Assembly: GCA_048213135.1 (NCBI GenBank)
Contig: PS015009.1
Span: 372,001-436,000 of the forward strand
Source: Reclinomonas americana ATCC 50394
Lineage: Eukaryota; Jakobida; Jakobea; Jakobida
Length of the DNA: 64,000 nucleotides
Direction: 5' to 3'
The translations under genes were made by a program, and so were the position numbers. Positions 36,381 through 44,933 of this stretch are shown in pieces. Every line of letters begins with the position of its first letter. Position 1 is the first letter of the stretch. Below the pieces are notes generated by a model. That model was not told the DNA's origin and did not search any database. It saw nothing but the letters and a program-made list of their open reading frames with translations.

Positions 36381-37568
36381 TCATTCCTTCATTCCTTCAT
36401 TTTTAATTTTACTCCTCGTTCCGCTGTAGAGCTCATATTCCAGTAAACGGCAATCAATCTTACTGGTAAAAAATTCGATACGGCGGCTTGGTTTCAGCCC
36501 TATTTTTTTGGCGAGTTCCAGGTTACCGGTGAAGATATAACCGGTGTAACCTTTGCATTGCTGTTTCATGAAATCACCCATACGTTTATAAGTAAGCTCC
36601 AGTTCTGCTTCCACGCCCAGGCGGTCGCCATACTCCGGGTTAAAGTACACAGCGCCTCCTCCTTCTTCCGGAACGTTGGTATCCGCGAAATCGCATACCT
36701 CAAAACTGATCATCTCTTCCACACCGGCGATACCGGCATTTACTTTCGACACGTGTACCGCATCATCGCTGATGTCGGTGGCTATGATGGTAAGCCCGGG
36801 GCATTCGCTTACCTGCTGCTCCAGTTTTGCATACTCTTTTTGATAAATAGCATCTTCATAACCTTCCAGGTGCATGAACGCGTAGTTAGACCTGTACAAC
36901 CCCGGCCTGCGGTTGGTGGCCAGCAGCGCAGCTTCAATAGCCACCGTACCCGAGCCGCACATGGGATTGATGAATGGCGAACGCCTGTCCCATTTGGAAG
37001 CCAGCAAAGTGGCCGCGGCCAGCGATTCCAGCATGGGTGCTTTACCGGGTATTTTACGGTAACCGTGTTTGGACAGGGTTTCGCCAGAAGTATCGATAAA
37101 AATTTCCGCATGGTCCTCCTGCCAGTACAGGTGAATGACGGTATTGGTGAGCAATGGACCTGAGTCGGGACGCTGCCCCGTTTTATCGCGGAAGCGGTCT
37201 ACAATGGCGTCCTTTACCCTTACATTAGCAAAAAGCTGGTTGTTGATGGTCTCGTTGTTCACATTGCTGGTGATGGAAAAGTAACCGTCGGCCGGTATAA
37301 TCTTTTCCCAGGCAAAACTTTTCAGTTCTTTATACAAAGCATCACCATTAACAGCCCGCCAGCTGCCTGCCGAGAATAATACCTGGCTGGCGCAACGCAG
37401 GTTAAGGTTCAGCCGGATACAATCCGCCATGGTACCGGTGATCTCCACCCCTGTTTTAAAAACACGGTCGGGCACAAAGCCCAGTTCCCTTACTTCCTTT
37501 TCCAGGTAAGGCGACAAACGGTTGCTGCAGGTGATAATGATGCGACGGCGGATGCTGAAAATTTGCAT
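36381..37568 (-). CDS. THUMP-domain RNA methyltransferase (RlmL N-terminal-half type)
   Basis: 395 residues. N-terminal ferredoxin-like/THUMP region (TCSNRLSPYLEKEVRELG; VRVKDAIVDRFRDKTGQRP), then a UPF0020 methyltransferase: INPMCGSGTVAIEAALLATNRRPGL (motif I) and FNPEYGDRLG where the family has NPPYG. This corresponds to the m2G methyltransferase half of RlmL acting on 23S rRNA. The Pro-to-Glu change in the NPPY motif is common in Bacteroidota homologues, as far as I recall. The last residues (KIKNEGMKE) are encoded by AT-rich repeat-like sequence. Confidence 0.85.
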   Translation of the reverse strand: MQIFSIRRRIIITCSNRLSPYLEKEVRELGFVPDRVFKTGVEITGTMADCIRLNLNLRCASQVLFSAGSWRAVNGDALYKELKSFAWEKIIPADGYFSITSNVNNETINNQLFANVRVKDAIVDRFRDKTGQRPDSGPLLTNTVIHLYWQEDHAEIFIDTSGETLSKHGYRKIPGKAPMLESLAAATLLASKWDRRSPFINPMCGSGTVAIEAALLATNRRPGLYRSNYAFMHLEGYEDAIYQKEYAKLEQQVSECPGLTIIATDISDDAVHVSKVNAGIAGVEEMISFEVCDFADTNVPEEGGGAVYFNPEYGDRLGVEAELELTYKRMGDFMKQQCKGYTGYIFTGNLELAKKIGLKPSRRIEFFTSKIDCRLLEYELYSGTRSKIKNEGMKE

Positions 37569-37770
37569 GTTGCAAACTTAGTGTTTTCACAGAGGACAGC
37601 GGATTTTTTTGGGCATGCCCCGGTTTGAACTACACCCTCATTGTGGTCATGTTGAGGAAACGAAGCATCTATTAGTTTTTAAAGGAGAGCCCTCCTTCGT
37701 CGGGATGACCAAAGCCGTCAAACAGGTGTACTCCCGTGTAACTCTGTGAAAATCTAAAAACAAAACGGTT

Positions 37771-37778
37771 TATATTTG
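37771..37778 (+). promoter_or_regulatory. -7 promoter box of the aminotransferase gene
   Basis: TATATTTG fits TAnnTTTG and ends 3 bases before the ATG at 37782, so the transcript would be leaderless or nearly so. Confidence 0.5.
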
Positions 37779-37781
37779 CGC

Positions 37782-38978
37782 ATGCTAACGATCAGCCAGC
37801 GCGGACAGCACATGCCCGCATCCCCCATCAGGAAACTGGTGCCTTATGCCGAAGCGGCCAAAAAGAAAGGCACCAAAGTCTATCACCTGAACATCGGCCA
37901 GCCCGATATTGAAACGCCGCAGCAATGCCTCGATGCCGTTCGCCATTCCGATTTCAAAGTACTGGAATACAGCCACAGCGCAGGTAACGAGAGCTACCGC
38001 CGCAAGCTGGTGGAATATTATAAAAAAGTGGGGATTAATGTTACGCATGAGCAGATCATTGTAACTACCGGCGGCAGCGAAGCCATCCTGTTTGGTTTTA
38101 TGGCCTGTATGGATGCCGGCGATGAAGTGATCATTCCCGAACCTTTCTATGCCAATTACAACGGGTTTGCCGTTGAGGCCGATGTGAACGTAGTGCCCAT
38201 CACCTCTTCCATTGAAACCGGTTTTGCACTGCCACCGATCAGCGAGTTTGAAAAAGTGATCACGCCCAAAACCAGGGCCATCGTCATCTGCAATCCCAAT
38301 AACCCCACCGGTTACCTGTACAGCGCGGAAGAAATGGAAACGCTGAAACAGATCGTGCTGAAACACAACCTCTATCTTTTTGCAGATGAAGCCTATCGTG
38401 AATTCTGTTATGGCGCACAACATACCAGTGCCATGCACCTTACCGGTGTAGATGATAACGTGGTGCTGATGGACACCATAAGTAAAAGGTACAGTGCCTG
38501 CGGCGGAAGGATCGGCGCCTTTGTTACGCGTAACCAGGAACTGCTCAACGCCACCATGAAATTTGCACAGGCCCGCTTAAGTCCGCCTTCCTTTGCGCAA
38601 ATACTCGGCGAAGCCGCGGTAGACCTGCCCGATAATTATTTCGATACCACCCGCAACGAATATCAGCTGCGCCGCGACACCATTGTAAGCAGGCTCAATG
38701 CCATACCCGGCGTTTTTTGCCCCAACCCCGGCGGCGCTTTTTATGCTATGGCCAAATTACCTATCGATGATTGCGACAGGTTCTGCCAATGGCTGCTGGA
38801 ATCTTTTTCCTACAACGGGCAAACGGTTATGCTGGCACCCGCTACCGGCTTCTACGGCACCGAAGGATTGGGTAAACAGGAAGTGCGCCTGGCTTATGTG
38901 CTGAACGTGGACGCTATCAATGCCGCCATGGATTGTTTGGAAAAGGCGTTGGAAGAATATCCGGGGAGGATAAATTAA
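37782..38978 (+). CDS. PLP-dependent class I/II aminotransferase (aspartate aminotransferase-like)
   Basis: 398 residues. Fold type I aminotransferase: HLNIGQPDIETP (substrate arm), TTGGSEAILFGFMACMDAGDEVI, NPNNPTGYLY, FADEAYREFCY and the PLP Lys235 in TISKRYSACGGRIG. The C-terminal Arg in VRLAYVLN binds the substrate carboxylate. Aspartate is the likely amino donor, but the family covers several specificities. The ATG at 37782 is preferred over the TTG at 37776, which overlaps the -7 box. Confidence 0.9.
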   Translation: MLTISQRGQHMPASPIRKLVPYAEAAKKKGTKVYHLNIGQPDIETPQQCLDAVRHSDFKVLEYSHSAGNESYRRKLVEYYKKVGINVTHEQIIVTTGGSEAILFGFMACMDAGDEVIIPEPFYANYNGFAVEADVNVVPITSSIETGFALPPISEFEKVITPKTRAIVICNPNNPTGYLYSAEEMETLKQIVLKHNLYLFADEAYREFCYGAQHTSAMHLTGVDDNVVLMDTISKRYSACGGRIGAFVTRNQELLNATMKFAQARLSPPSFAQILGEAAVDLPDNYFDTTRNEYQLRRDTIVSRLNAIPGVFCPNPGGAFYAMAKLPIDDCDRFCQWLLESFSYNGQTVMLAPATGFYGTEGLGKQEVRLAYVLNVDAINAAMDCLEKALEEYPGRIN

Positions 38979-39080
38979 AAAGTAAAAATTCAAAAATCAA
39001 AAAAAGGGGACGCTGTTTAAGGGGTTCCCTTTTTTAATTTTCACTTTTGAATTTTGAATTTATAATTATTACTTTTAATC
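38975..39080. repeat. Inverted pair of poly-A/T repeats around a terminator
   Basis: The left arm (38975-39000, AAAAAGTAAAAATTCAAAAA type) begins at the aminotransferase stop codon. The right arm (39032-39080, TTTTTAATTTTCACTTTTGA type) is its reverse complement. Between them AAAAAGGGGA and TTCCCTTTTTT form a terminator (38999-39036). Confidence 0.55.
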
Positions 39081-39106
39081 CGTTATTAACCCAAAACAAA
39101 TCTGCA

Positions 39107-41719
39107 ATGAGAAATCTTGTAACCTGCCTTGTGGCCATGCTGTGCTTTGTGGGTACAGCGCTGGCACAAAATCCTGTATCCGGAAGGGTACTCGATCGAA
39201 ACAACCAACCTGTTGAAGGTGCCAGCGTAAAAGAAAAAGGCACTTCCAACGGTACCACCACCGACAAAGATGGTAACTACACATTAAAAGTAAAATCAAA
39301 TGCCGTGCTGGTGATCTCCGGCGCCGGTATGACCGAACAGGAAGTAACCGCCGGCGAAAGATCCGCACCCGATGTGGTACTTACCCCATCCACCCTCAGC
39401 ATGGGTAATGTACAGGTAGTGGGTACCCGCAGCTACAGGCGCTCGGCTACCGAAACACCCGTACCCGTTGACGTGATCCCCATTTCCCGGATAACGAATA
39501 CACTGGGCCAGGTAGACCTGAACCAGATCCTGCAATATGTAGCGCCTTCCTTCAACAGCAACCGCCAAACAGGTGCCGACGGCGCCGATCATATCGATCC
39601 CGCAACACTGCGTGGCCTGGGTCCTGATCAGACACTGGTACTGGTGAATGGCAAACGCTGGCACCAGTCATCCCTCGTTAATCTTTTCGGCAGCCGCGGC
39701 CGCGGTAATACCGGTACTGATCTCAATACCATACCGGCCAGCGCCATCGAACGCATAGAGATACTGCGTGACGGCGCCGCCGCACAGTACGGTTCTGACG
39801 CCATTGCCGGTGTGATCAACGTAGTGCTGAAATCTGCCGTGAATGAAGGCTCCATCAATGCTTCCAAAGGACAGTTCGTAACCGGTTATGGCAAGTCATT
39901 AAAATCGGATATGGGTAAAGTGATACGCGGACAACGGGATGGCAATATGGGGAGCATCAATGCCAACTATGGTTTTAAGATCGGTTCAGGGGGATTTATG
40001 AATGTAACCGGCGATTATATGAGCAAACAAAAAACCTATCGTCCCAATTTTGAAACGCTCTACCCCGACAACTACCGTAAGATGTTTGGTGATGGCGCTA
40101 TCAAAAACTACAGCTTCTTCCTCAACAGCGCTGTACCCATTACTAAAAATACCAGCTTCTATGCTTTTGGCGGAGCCAGTTACCGCGAAGGAAGCGCCTA
40201 TGCCTACAGCAGGGATGCCAACAGCGAAAGAAATGTGACGTCTATTTATCCCAATGGCTTTGATCCGCTCATCGAGTCACGCATCACCGACCTGGGACTG
40301 TCCATGGGCATACGCACCGTTGCCGGCGGCTGGAACCTTGATTTCAATGGCAATACCGGCAGCAACAAGTTCCTCTATTTTGTAGATCACACGCTTAATT
40401 CATCACTTGTGGAAGCCTCTCCCACTTATTTCCGTGCAGGAGGTTTTCAATTAAGGCAGGCCGCATTCAGTGTTAATGCCAACCGTTCTTTCCCCGGCAT
40501 TGCCAAAGGACTTAACCTGGCACTGGGTACCGAGATCAGGGAAGACAGGTACAAATTATTCGCAGGCGAAGAAAAATCGTACAAACAATACGGCCCGGTT
40601 ATTTTCTCGATAGATGGCACCGATACCACTTTCCGCCCCGGCGGATCACAGGGCTTCCCCGGTTTTCAACCTAAGGATGAGACTGATAAAAAAAGGACCA
40701 ACTGGGCGGCTTATGCCGATGCTGAACTCGACATCACCAAAAGCTTCCTTGTAAGCGGCGCCGTTCGTGTAGAGAACTACAGTGACTTTGGCTGGACCAC
40801 TAATTTTAAAGTGGCTTCCCGTTTGAAAGTGGGCGATAAGTTCACCATCCGCGGATCGGTGAGCACCGGTTTCCGTGCGCCTTCCTTACCACAGATCCAC
40901 TTCAGCTCCACCTTCACCAACGTGGCGCAGGGTAAGATATACGAGATCGTGATCGCCCCTAACTCAGGCCCAATTGCCAAAGCAGCGGGCATACCTGAAC
41001 TGAAACAGGAAACATCGGTGAATGCCAGTTTTGGTTTTACCGCCAAGCCCATTCCCGCGCTGTCACTTACTGTTGACGGTTATATGGTGAATATTAAAGA
41101 CCGCGTGGTACTCACCGGCCTGTTTGATGAGAATGATAATGTGCTCGGCCCTATCCTGCAGGCGATGAATGTAGGTGCCGCACAGTTCTTTACCAATGCG
41201 GTGGATACCAAAACCTACGGACTCGACGCGATCCTGAGTTATAACCAGAAGATCGGTTCTAAAAGCAGGCTGGGCATCACCTTTGCCGGCAATTTCAACA
41301 AAATGAAACTGGATAAGATCAAAACCACCGCAGCGCTGGCCGGTAAGGAAGATATTTACTACGGCCGCAGGGAACAATACTTCCTGCTGGCATCCGCACC
41401 GCCGCATAAGCTGAGCCTGGGCATCGATTACCGCTGCAACCGTTTCAGCACCAACCTGCGCTTTACTAATTTTGCAGCCGTGGAGATCATCAGTTTTGCC
41501 GATGAAGTGGAAAAATTCCCTTCCCGCACCACTACCGATCTTTCCTTCAGCTACAGGGCCGGTGAAAAAGTTACACTTACCATCGGCGGATCGAATATCT
41601 TTGACGTATATCCCAAGCATGTTGACCCGGCCAACACCGAAACCGGCGGCATGTGGGAAGCCGTACAAATGGGACATGGCGGCGCCTTCTACTTTGGCAA
41701 GATAGGTATACGACTGTAA
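39107..41719 (+). CDS. TonB-dependent outer-membrane receptor
   Basis: 870 residues from ATG 39107, giving signal peptide MRNLVTCLVAMLCFVGTALAQ; an in-frame start at 39047 lies in repeat sequence. N-terminal CarboxypepD_reg-like domain (NPVSGRVLDRNNQPVEGASVKEKG), plug domain (LRGLGPDQTLVLVNGKRWHQ; IERIEILRDGAAAQYGSDAI), then a 22-strand barrel ending GGAFYFGKIGIRL with a terminal aromatic/hydrophobic pattern. It imports an unknown ligand using TonB energy. No SusD partner follows, so it is not a SusCD pair. Confidence 0.93.
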   Translation: MRNLVTCLVAMLCFVGTALAQNPVSGRVLDRNNQPVEGASVKEKGTSNGTTTDKDGNYTLKVKSNAVLVISGAGMTEQEVTAGERSAPDVVLTPSTLSMGNVQVVGTRSYRRSATETPVPVDVIPISRITNTLGQVDLNQILQYVAPSFNSNRQTGADGADHIDPATLRGLGPDQTLVLVNGKRWHQSSLVNLFGSRGRGNTGTDLNTIPASAIERIEILRDGAAAQYGSDAIAGVINVVLKSAVNEGSINASKGQFVTGYGKSLKSDMGKVIRGQRDGNMGSINANYGFKIGSGGFMNVTGDYMSKQKTYRPNFETLYPDNYRKMFGDGAIKNYSFFLNSAVPITKNTSFYAFGGASYREGSAYAYSRDANSERNVTSIYPNGFDPLIESRITDLGLSMGIRTVAGGWNLDFNGNTGSNKFLYFVDHTLNSSLVEASPTYFRAGGFQLRQAAFSVNANRSFPGIAKGLNLALGTEIREDRYKLFAGEEKSYKQYGPVIFSIDGTDTTFRPGGSQGFPGFQPKDETDKKRTNWAAYADAELDITKSFLVSGAVRVENYSDFGWTTNFKVASRLKVGDKFTIRGSVSTGFRAPSLPQIHFSSTFTNVAQGKIYEIVIAPNSGPIAKAAGIPELKQETSVNASFGFTAKPIPALSLTVDGYMVNIKDRVVLTGLFDENDNVLGPILQAMNVGAAQFFTNAVDTKTYGLDAILSYNQKIGSKSRLGITFAGNFNKMKLDKIKTTAALAGKEDIYYGRREQYFLLASAPPHKLSLGIDYRCNRFSTNLRFTNFAAVEIISFADEVEKFPSRTTTDLSFSYRAGEKVTLTIGGSNIFDVYPKHVDPANTETGGMWEAVQMGHGGAFYFGKIGIRL

Positions 41720-41743
41720 TCGTTTTTTTCAACTCAACTATAG

Positions 41744-41772
41744 AAAAAAGGGGCGCTTCGGCGCCCTTTTTT
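41744..41772 (+). terminator. Intrinsic terminator after the TonB receptor
   Basis: AAAAAAGGGGCGC TTCG GCGCCCTTTTTT; stable UUCG-type loop, 24 bases after the stop. Confidence 0.92.
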
Positions 41773-41911
41773 AATTACGAATTATGAATGACTAATTACG
41801 AATGTTATAATTCAAACTCATCTTTAGTTTACATTAATATTAAAAATATATAAATATATACGCCTTACTATCCCCATTTTTTAGTTTTAGCTTTTGAATT
41901 TTTAATTTTTT
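41771..41911. repeat. AT-rich repeats upstream of the ammonium transporter
   Basis: 41771-41804 carries AATTACGAATT units (left orientation) abutting the terminator. 41879-41911 carries the TTTAGCTTTTGAATTTTTAATTTT type (right orientation). The rest of the 292-base gap is AT-rich with no gene seen. Confidence 0.5.
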
Positions 41912-42011
41912 ATGGACAATATGTTCAAAAAGACACCCACCCACTCCAAAAAATCACATTATATTTGTCCATCAACGATTCGCCTGCTATACAAATTAAA
42001 CCTGTTTGTAT

Positions 42012-43334
42012 ATGTCAATGAGCCGCAGACTCGCTATTTTACCTTTCCTGCTTTTACTGGCAGTGGTTATTGTATCCGTTGTATTTCCCACCACTTCTTC
42101 CGGCACCGGTGCTGGTGCTGAGATTAATGGCGCCGACACTGCCTGGATGCTGACTGCTACTGCCCTGGTACTGATCATGACGCCCGGACTGGCTTTTTTC
42201 TATGGCGGTATGGTCAACAAAAAGAATGTGATCAGCACCATGCTGCAGAGCTTCATCAGCATGGCGGTTATTACCATACTGTGGGTGGTGGTTGGATTCA
42301 GTTTTGCCTTCGGCGATTCCATTGGCGGCGTAATAGGCAACCCTTCCAGTTTTTTCATGATGAAGGGACTGCTGAACGGTAAACCCTGGCAACTGGCACC
42401 TACCATTCCGCTGATGTTGTTTGCCCTGTACCAGCTGAAGTTCGCCATTATAACACCGGCGCTTATTACCGGTGCCTTTGCCGAGCGCATCAGGTTCACC
42501 TCCTATATCCTGTTCATTTGCCTGTTCTGCATTTTTATTTATTGTCCGCTGGCGCATGCTACCTGGCATCCCAACGGCATCCTGTTCAAATACGGCGTAC
42601 TCGATTTTGCCGGTGGCACGGTAGTACATATGAGTGCGGGCTGGGCTGCCCTGGCGTCGGCCATCTACCTGAAGAAAAGAAATGAGCCGGTGCATTCCCC
42701 TGCACGCATTACCTATGTGATGCTGGGCACGGGCCTGCTGTGGTTTGGCTGGTTCGGTTTCAATGCCGGCTCGGCCTTCGGGGCCAACAACCTGGGTGTT
42801 ACGGCACTGGCTACCACCAGTTCCGCCTCCGCCGCCGCCGCGTTTACCTGGATCATTTTTGATGCCCTCCGCGGTCGCAAACCATCGGCCATGGGTACCT
42901 GCATAGGTGCTGTGGTGGGATTGGTAGCCATTACCCCCGCCGCGGGTTTCATCAGCATCTCTCATTCCCTTACCGTAGGCATCGTAAGCAGCATCGTGAG
43001 TAACATGATGGTAGAATGGCGCACTAAAACCGGCATCGATGATACACTGGATGTCTTCCCCTGCCATGGCGTAGGTGGCATCGTTGGTTTCCTGCTTACC
43101 GCCGTATTTGCCGATCAGCGTATTAACAGCGGCAACACAACAGGCAATGGCCTCGTCTTTGGCGAAACCCATCTTTTCGTGGTACACCTGCTGACAATGG
43201 TGGCCGTTTCGGTTTTTGTTTTTGCCGGGACCTTCCTCTTATTAAAAATAACAGACCTTATTACCCCCCTGCGTGTAAGCGATGAAGAAGAACGCGTTGG
43301 ACTGGACATCAGTCAGCACGGAGAAAAATTATAA
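42012..43334 (+). CDS. amt: Ammonium transporter (Amt family)
   Basis: 440 residues with 11 membrane helices. DTAWMLTATALVLIMTPGLAFFYGG, the pore His of CPLAHATWHPNG and the second pore His of DVFPCHGVGGIVG are conserved (His168/His318 pair of AmtB). An N-terminal hydrophobic segment may be a cleaved signal. Start at ATG 42012 is chosen over a TTG at 42006; ATG 42018 is also possible. No glnK/glnB gene is adjacent, which is unusual for amt loci in many bacteria. Confidence 0.94.
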   Translation: MSMSRRLAILPFLLLLAVVIVSVVFPTTSSGTGAGAEINGADTAWMLTATALVLIMTPGLAFFYGGMVNKKNVISTMLQSFISMAVITILWVVVGFSFAFGDSIGGVIGNPSSFFMMKGLLNGKPWQLAPTIPLMLFALYQLKFAIITPALITGAFAERIRFTSYILFICLFCIFIYCPLAHATWHPNGILFKYGVLDFAGGTVVHMSAGWAALASAIYLKKRNEPVHSPARITYVMLGTGLLWFGWFGFNAGSAFGANNLGVTALATTSSASAAAAFTWIIFDALRGRKPSAMGTCIGAVVGLVAITPAAGFISISHSLTVGIVSSIVSNMMVEWRTKTGIDDTLDVFPCHGVGGIVGFLLTAVFADQRINSGNTTGNGLVFGETHLFVVHLLTMVAVSVFVFAGTFLLLKITDLITPLRVSDEEERVGLDISQHGEKL

Positions 43335-43351
43335 CCGCATTTACGTTCTTC

Positions 43352-43463
43352 CATGAAAAACAGAAAGGCCCCGGTTATGGGGCCTTTTTAAAACTGGGTT
43401 GACTCTCCATTTTCAAACCAGCATACATTAGGTTCTCACAGGGTTTTGGATGGAATTCACTTC
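43352..43463 (-). ncRNA. Candidate small transcript C (terminator-bounded, minus strand)
   Basis: Begins about 7 bases after the -7 box at 43469-43476 and ends at the hairpin GGCCCC-ATAACC-GGGGCC followed by TTTCTGTTTTT. An 11-residue reading frame (43410 to 43375, MESQPSFKKAP) ends inside the terminator stem. It does not lead into a gene in its own direction; it runs toward the 3' end of amt. Confidence 0.4.
43361..43389. terminator. Bidirectional terminator (amt / small unit C)
   Basis: AAAGGCCCC (43364-43372) pairs with GGGGCCTTT (43379-43387) around GGTTAT; T runs lie on both strands. Confidence 0.88.
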
Positions 43464-43468
43464 CGGAC

Positions 43469-43525
43469 CAAAAATAGATTCCTGCCGGGTCGTATGGTAT
43501 AGAACGGAAAGGATAACTGTTGTAG
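43469..43525 (-). promoter_or_regulatory. Promoter of small unit C (CTACA/TTCTA box type)
   Basis: Minus strand: CTACAACAGTT, 10 bases, TTCTATACC, exactly 19 bases, TATTTTTG. Aligns without gaps with the promoters at 43706-43762 and 44934-44990. Confidence 0.6.
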
Positions 43526-43554
43526 ACAATATTCGATTGTGCGTTTGGGATATG

Positions 43555-43700
43555 AAAAAAGCCCGGGTAAAGGGCTCTTTTGCTGGTACTAACTTAACAA
43601 TTTCTAAAAACAAACAAACGCCTGGATTTCATATGGATATGGATCGTTCCGGATGGCGGTTCCGGGTTTTACCGGTTTCTTTGGATATGGATTTAATTTC
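43555..43700 (-). ncRNA. Candidate small transcript A (terminator-bounded, minus strand)
   Basis: About 145 nt from just below the -7 box at 43706-43713 to the hairpin GAGCCC-TTTACCC-GGGCTT with TTTTTT (43555-43582). It contains a 12-residue frame (43632 to 43594, MKSRRLFVFRNC). The plus-strand frame of 108 residues across this region is not credible because it reads through the terminator and both promoters. Confidence 0.42.
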
Positions 43701-43705
43701 TGATA

Positions 43706-43762
43706 CAAAGATAAATGGTGGTTTTGCCCTGCGGTATAGAATACGGCGGCGAACTGTTGTAG
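43706..43762 (-). promoter_or_regulatory. Promoter of small unit A (CTACA/TTCTA box type)
   Basis: Minus strand: CTACAACAGTT, 10 bases, TTCTATACC, 19 bases, TATCTTTG. The two conserved words are identical to those of unit C, while the spacers differ. Confidence 0.62.
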
Positions 43763-43783
43763 AAATTCATCCATAGATGGAAT

Positions 43784-44731
43784 CTAGTTCATGGCCTGGC
43801 TGATAAAATAGATGTTCAGTCCGAGATAGACGACCAGCAATACCTGGGCGACCACAAAATCAAAGCGCTGCGCCTTCTCCACTTTATTCTTCTTCACCAG
43901 CATCAGGGAGTAGGCCGTTGCAGCCACTACCGCAAAGATGAAGAACAGCGTAAGCCCGTGCAGCGTATCCACGAGTGTAAACGTGGTGGATTCAGGCAGG
44001 GAGGAGTCGATGATGTATTTATTACCGATAACCGCGAACAGGGAACCCACACTCAGCCCGAAGCGGGAGTCCATTCCATCGGCATGGATATAGAAACAGA
44101 CGTAAGCGATGAGGAAGGCAATGTACATACCCAGGAACATTTTCCAGAACAGGCCGGCCGCGTCGCGGTGAATGCTGATCTGCACTTTGAAGTTGCTGTA
44201 TTCTGTATGGGGTTTGGCGAGGCTTTCATCACCGAAACCGGTCTCGTATTTTTTAATGCCGTTCACAATGCGGCAACTGTCGATCTGCCAGCCGCTGAGT
44301 GTAAACCGCGGATCGTAATGATTGCCCACCGTATCTTCCTTAAAAACAAGTGAACGGGAATCGTACTGGGAATTCTCTATCGACAAACGCAGCTTCTGCC
44401 TGTCGAACGGAAAATTCCCTATCCGCCATGAATCTTTCATCACGCACTGCAGTTTCATCTGCATATATACTTCTTCTTTGGAACTGTCGGCAACAGCAAA
44501 GGACATGGTCACCGTTTTGGCCTGGGGTATCTCCAGGTTATGCAGGAAATCGAAAGCCCGGTTCTTGTATTTTAACCAGAGCCAGAAGTTGACGGAATAT
44601 TCTTTCTGTTTAAAGTCGATATCGTGAATACTGGTGATATAGATCCCTACCTTAACGGTATCTGGCCTGGATTCCTGCGCCCTGGCGGCAATGGCACAGC
44701 AGAGCATAAGGAAGAAGAATATTTTTCGCAT
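43784..44731 (-). CDS. Pentameric ligand-gated ion channel homologue (Cys-loop receptor superfamily, prokaryotic)
   Basis: 315 residues from ATG 44731; the longer frame to 44866 reads through a terminator. Signal peptide 1-19. The extracellular beta domain has YSVNFWLWLKYKN (45-57) and the signature FPFDRQKLRLSIEN (107-120), as in GLIC and nicotinic receptors (FPFDxQ). Four membrane helices follow: M1 ~194-215, M2 ~222-242, M3 ~253-279, M4 ~291-312, with the conserved Leu-Pro (245-246) after M2 and a very short M3-M4 loop. Asp221 at the inner mouth of M2 aligns with the acidic ring of cation-selective relatives. The Cys-loop disulfide is absent. The ligand is not known. Confidence 0.85.
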   Translation of the reverse strand: MRKIFFFLMLCCAIAARAQESRPDTVKVGIYITSIHDIDFKQKEYSVNFWLWLKYKNRAFDFLHNLEIPQAKTVTMSFAVADSSKEEVYMQMKLQCVMKDSWRIGNFPFDRQKLRLSIENSQYDSRSLVFKEDTVGNHYDPRFTLSGWQIDSCRIVNGIKKYETGFGDESLAKPHTEYSNFKVQISIHRDAAGLFWKMFLGMYIAFLIAYVCFYIHADGMDSRFGLSVGSLFAVIGNKYIIDSSLPESTTFTLVDTLHGLTLFFIFAVVAATAYSLMLVKKNKVEKAQRFDFVVAQVLLVVYLGLNIYFISQAMN

Positions 44732-44747
44732 GGGGAGGTTATTACCT

Positions 44748-44755
44748 GAAAGATA
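44748..44755 (-). promoter_or_regulatory. Candidate -7 box of the ion channel gene
   Basis: Minus-strand TATCTTTC, 16 bases before the ATG. No CTACA/TTCTA box is upstream, so the channel gene is not driven by the small-unit promoter type. Confidence 0.4.
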
Positions 44756-44811
44756 AAAAATATTCCGGTTTTGCCGGGGCAGGCATGATGGGTAACTATG
44801 ATTAGGGGTAT

Positions 44812-44928
44812 AAAAAAAGCCCCAGCGGGGCCTTTCAAAGGACTGATAAGATTTTAAGGTTTCCAATCAGTACGGTTGCGATTTCATAGGTAGATGGACT
44901 TTATCACGGGGTATAGGATATTGATTAC
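44812..44928 (-). ncRNA. Candidate small transcript B (terminator-bounded, minus strand)
   Basis: About 115 nt from below the -7 box at 44934-44941 to the hairpin GCCCC-GCT-GGGGC with TTTTTTT (44812-44832). It contains a 6-residue frame (44887 to 44867, MKSQPY). The terminator lies between this promoter and the channel gene, so it is either a free small RNA or an attenuated leader of the channel gene. Confidence 0.42.
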
Positions 44929-44933
44929 AGGGT

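Noticed and set aside
42054-43187. Minus-strand frame of 377 residues opposite amt
   Set aside because: Shadow frame; Amt motifs on the plus strand are unambiguous.
43450-43776. A 108-residue plus-strand reading frame between amt and the channel gene
   Set aside because: It crosses two minus-strand promoters and a terminator hairpin and has no recognisable domain; random open frame.
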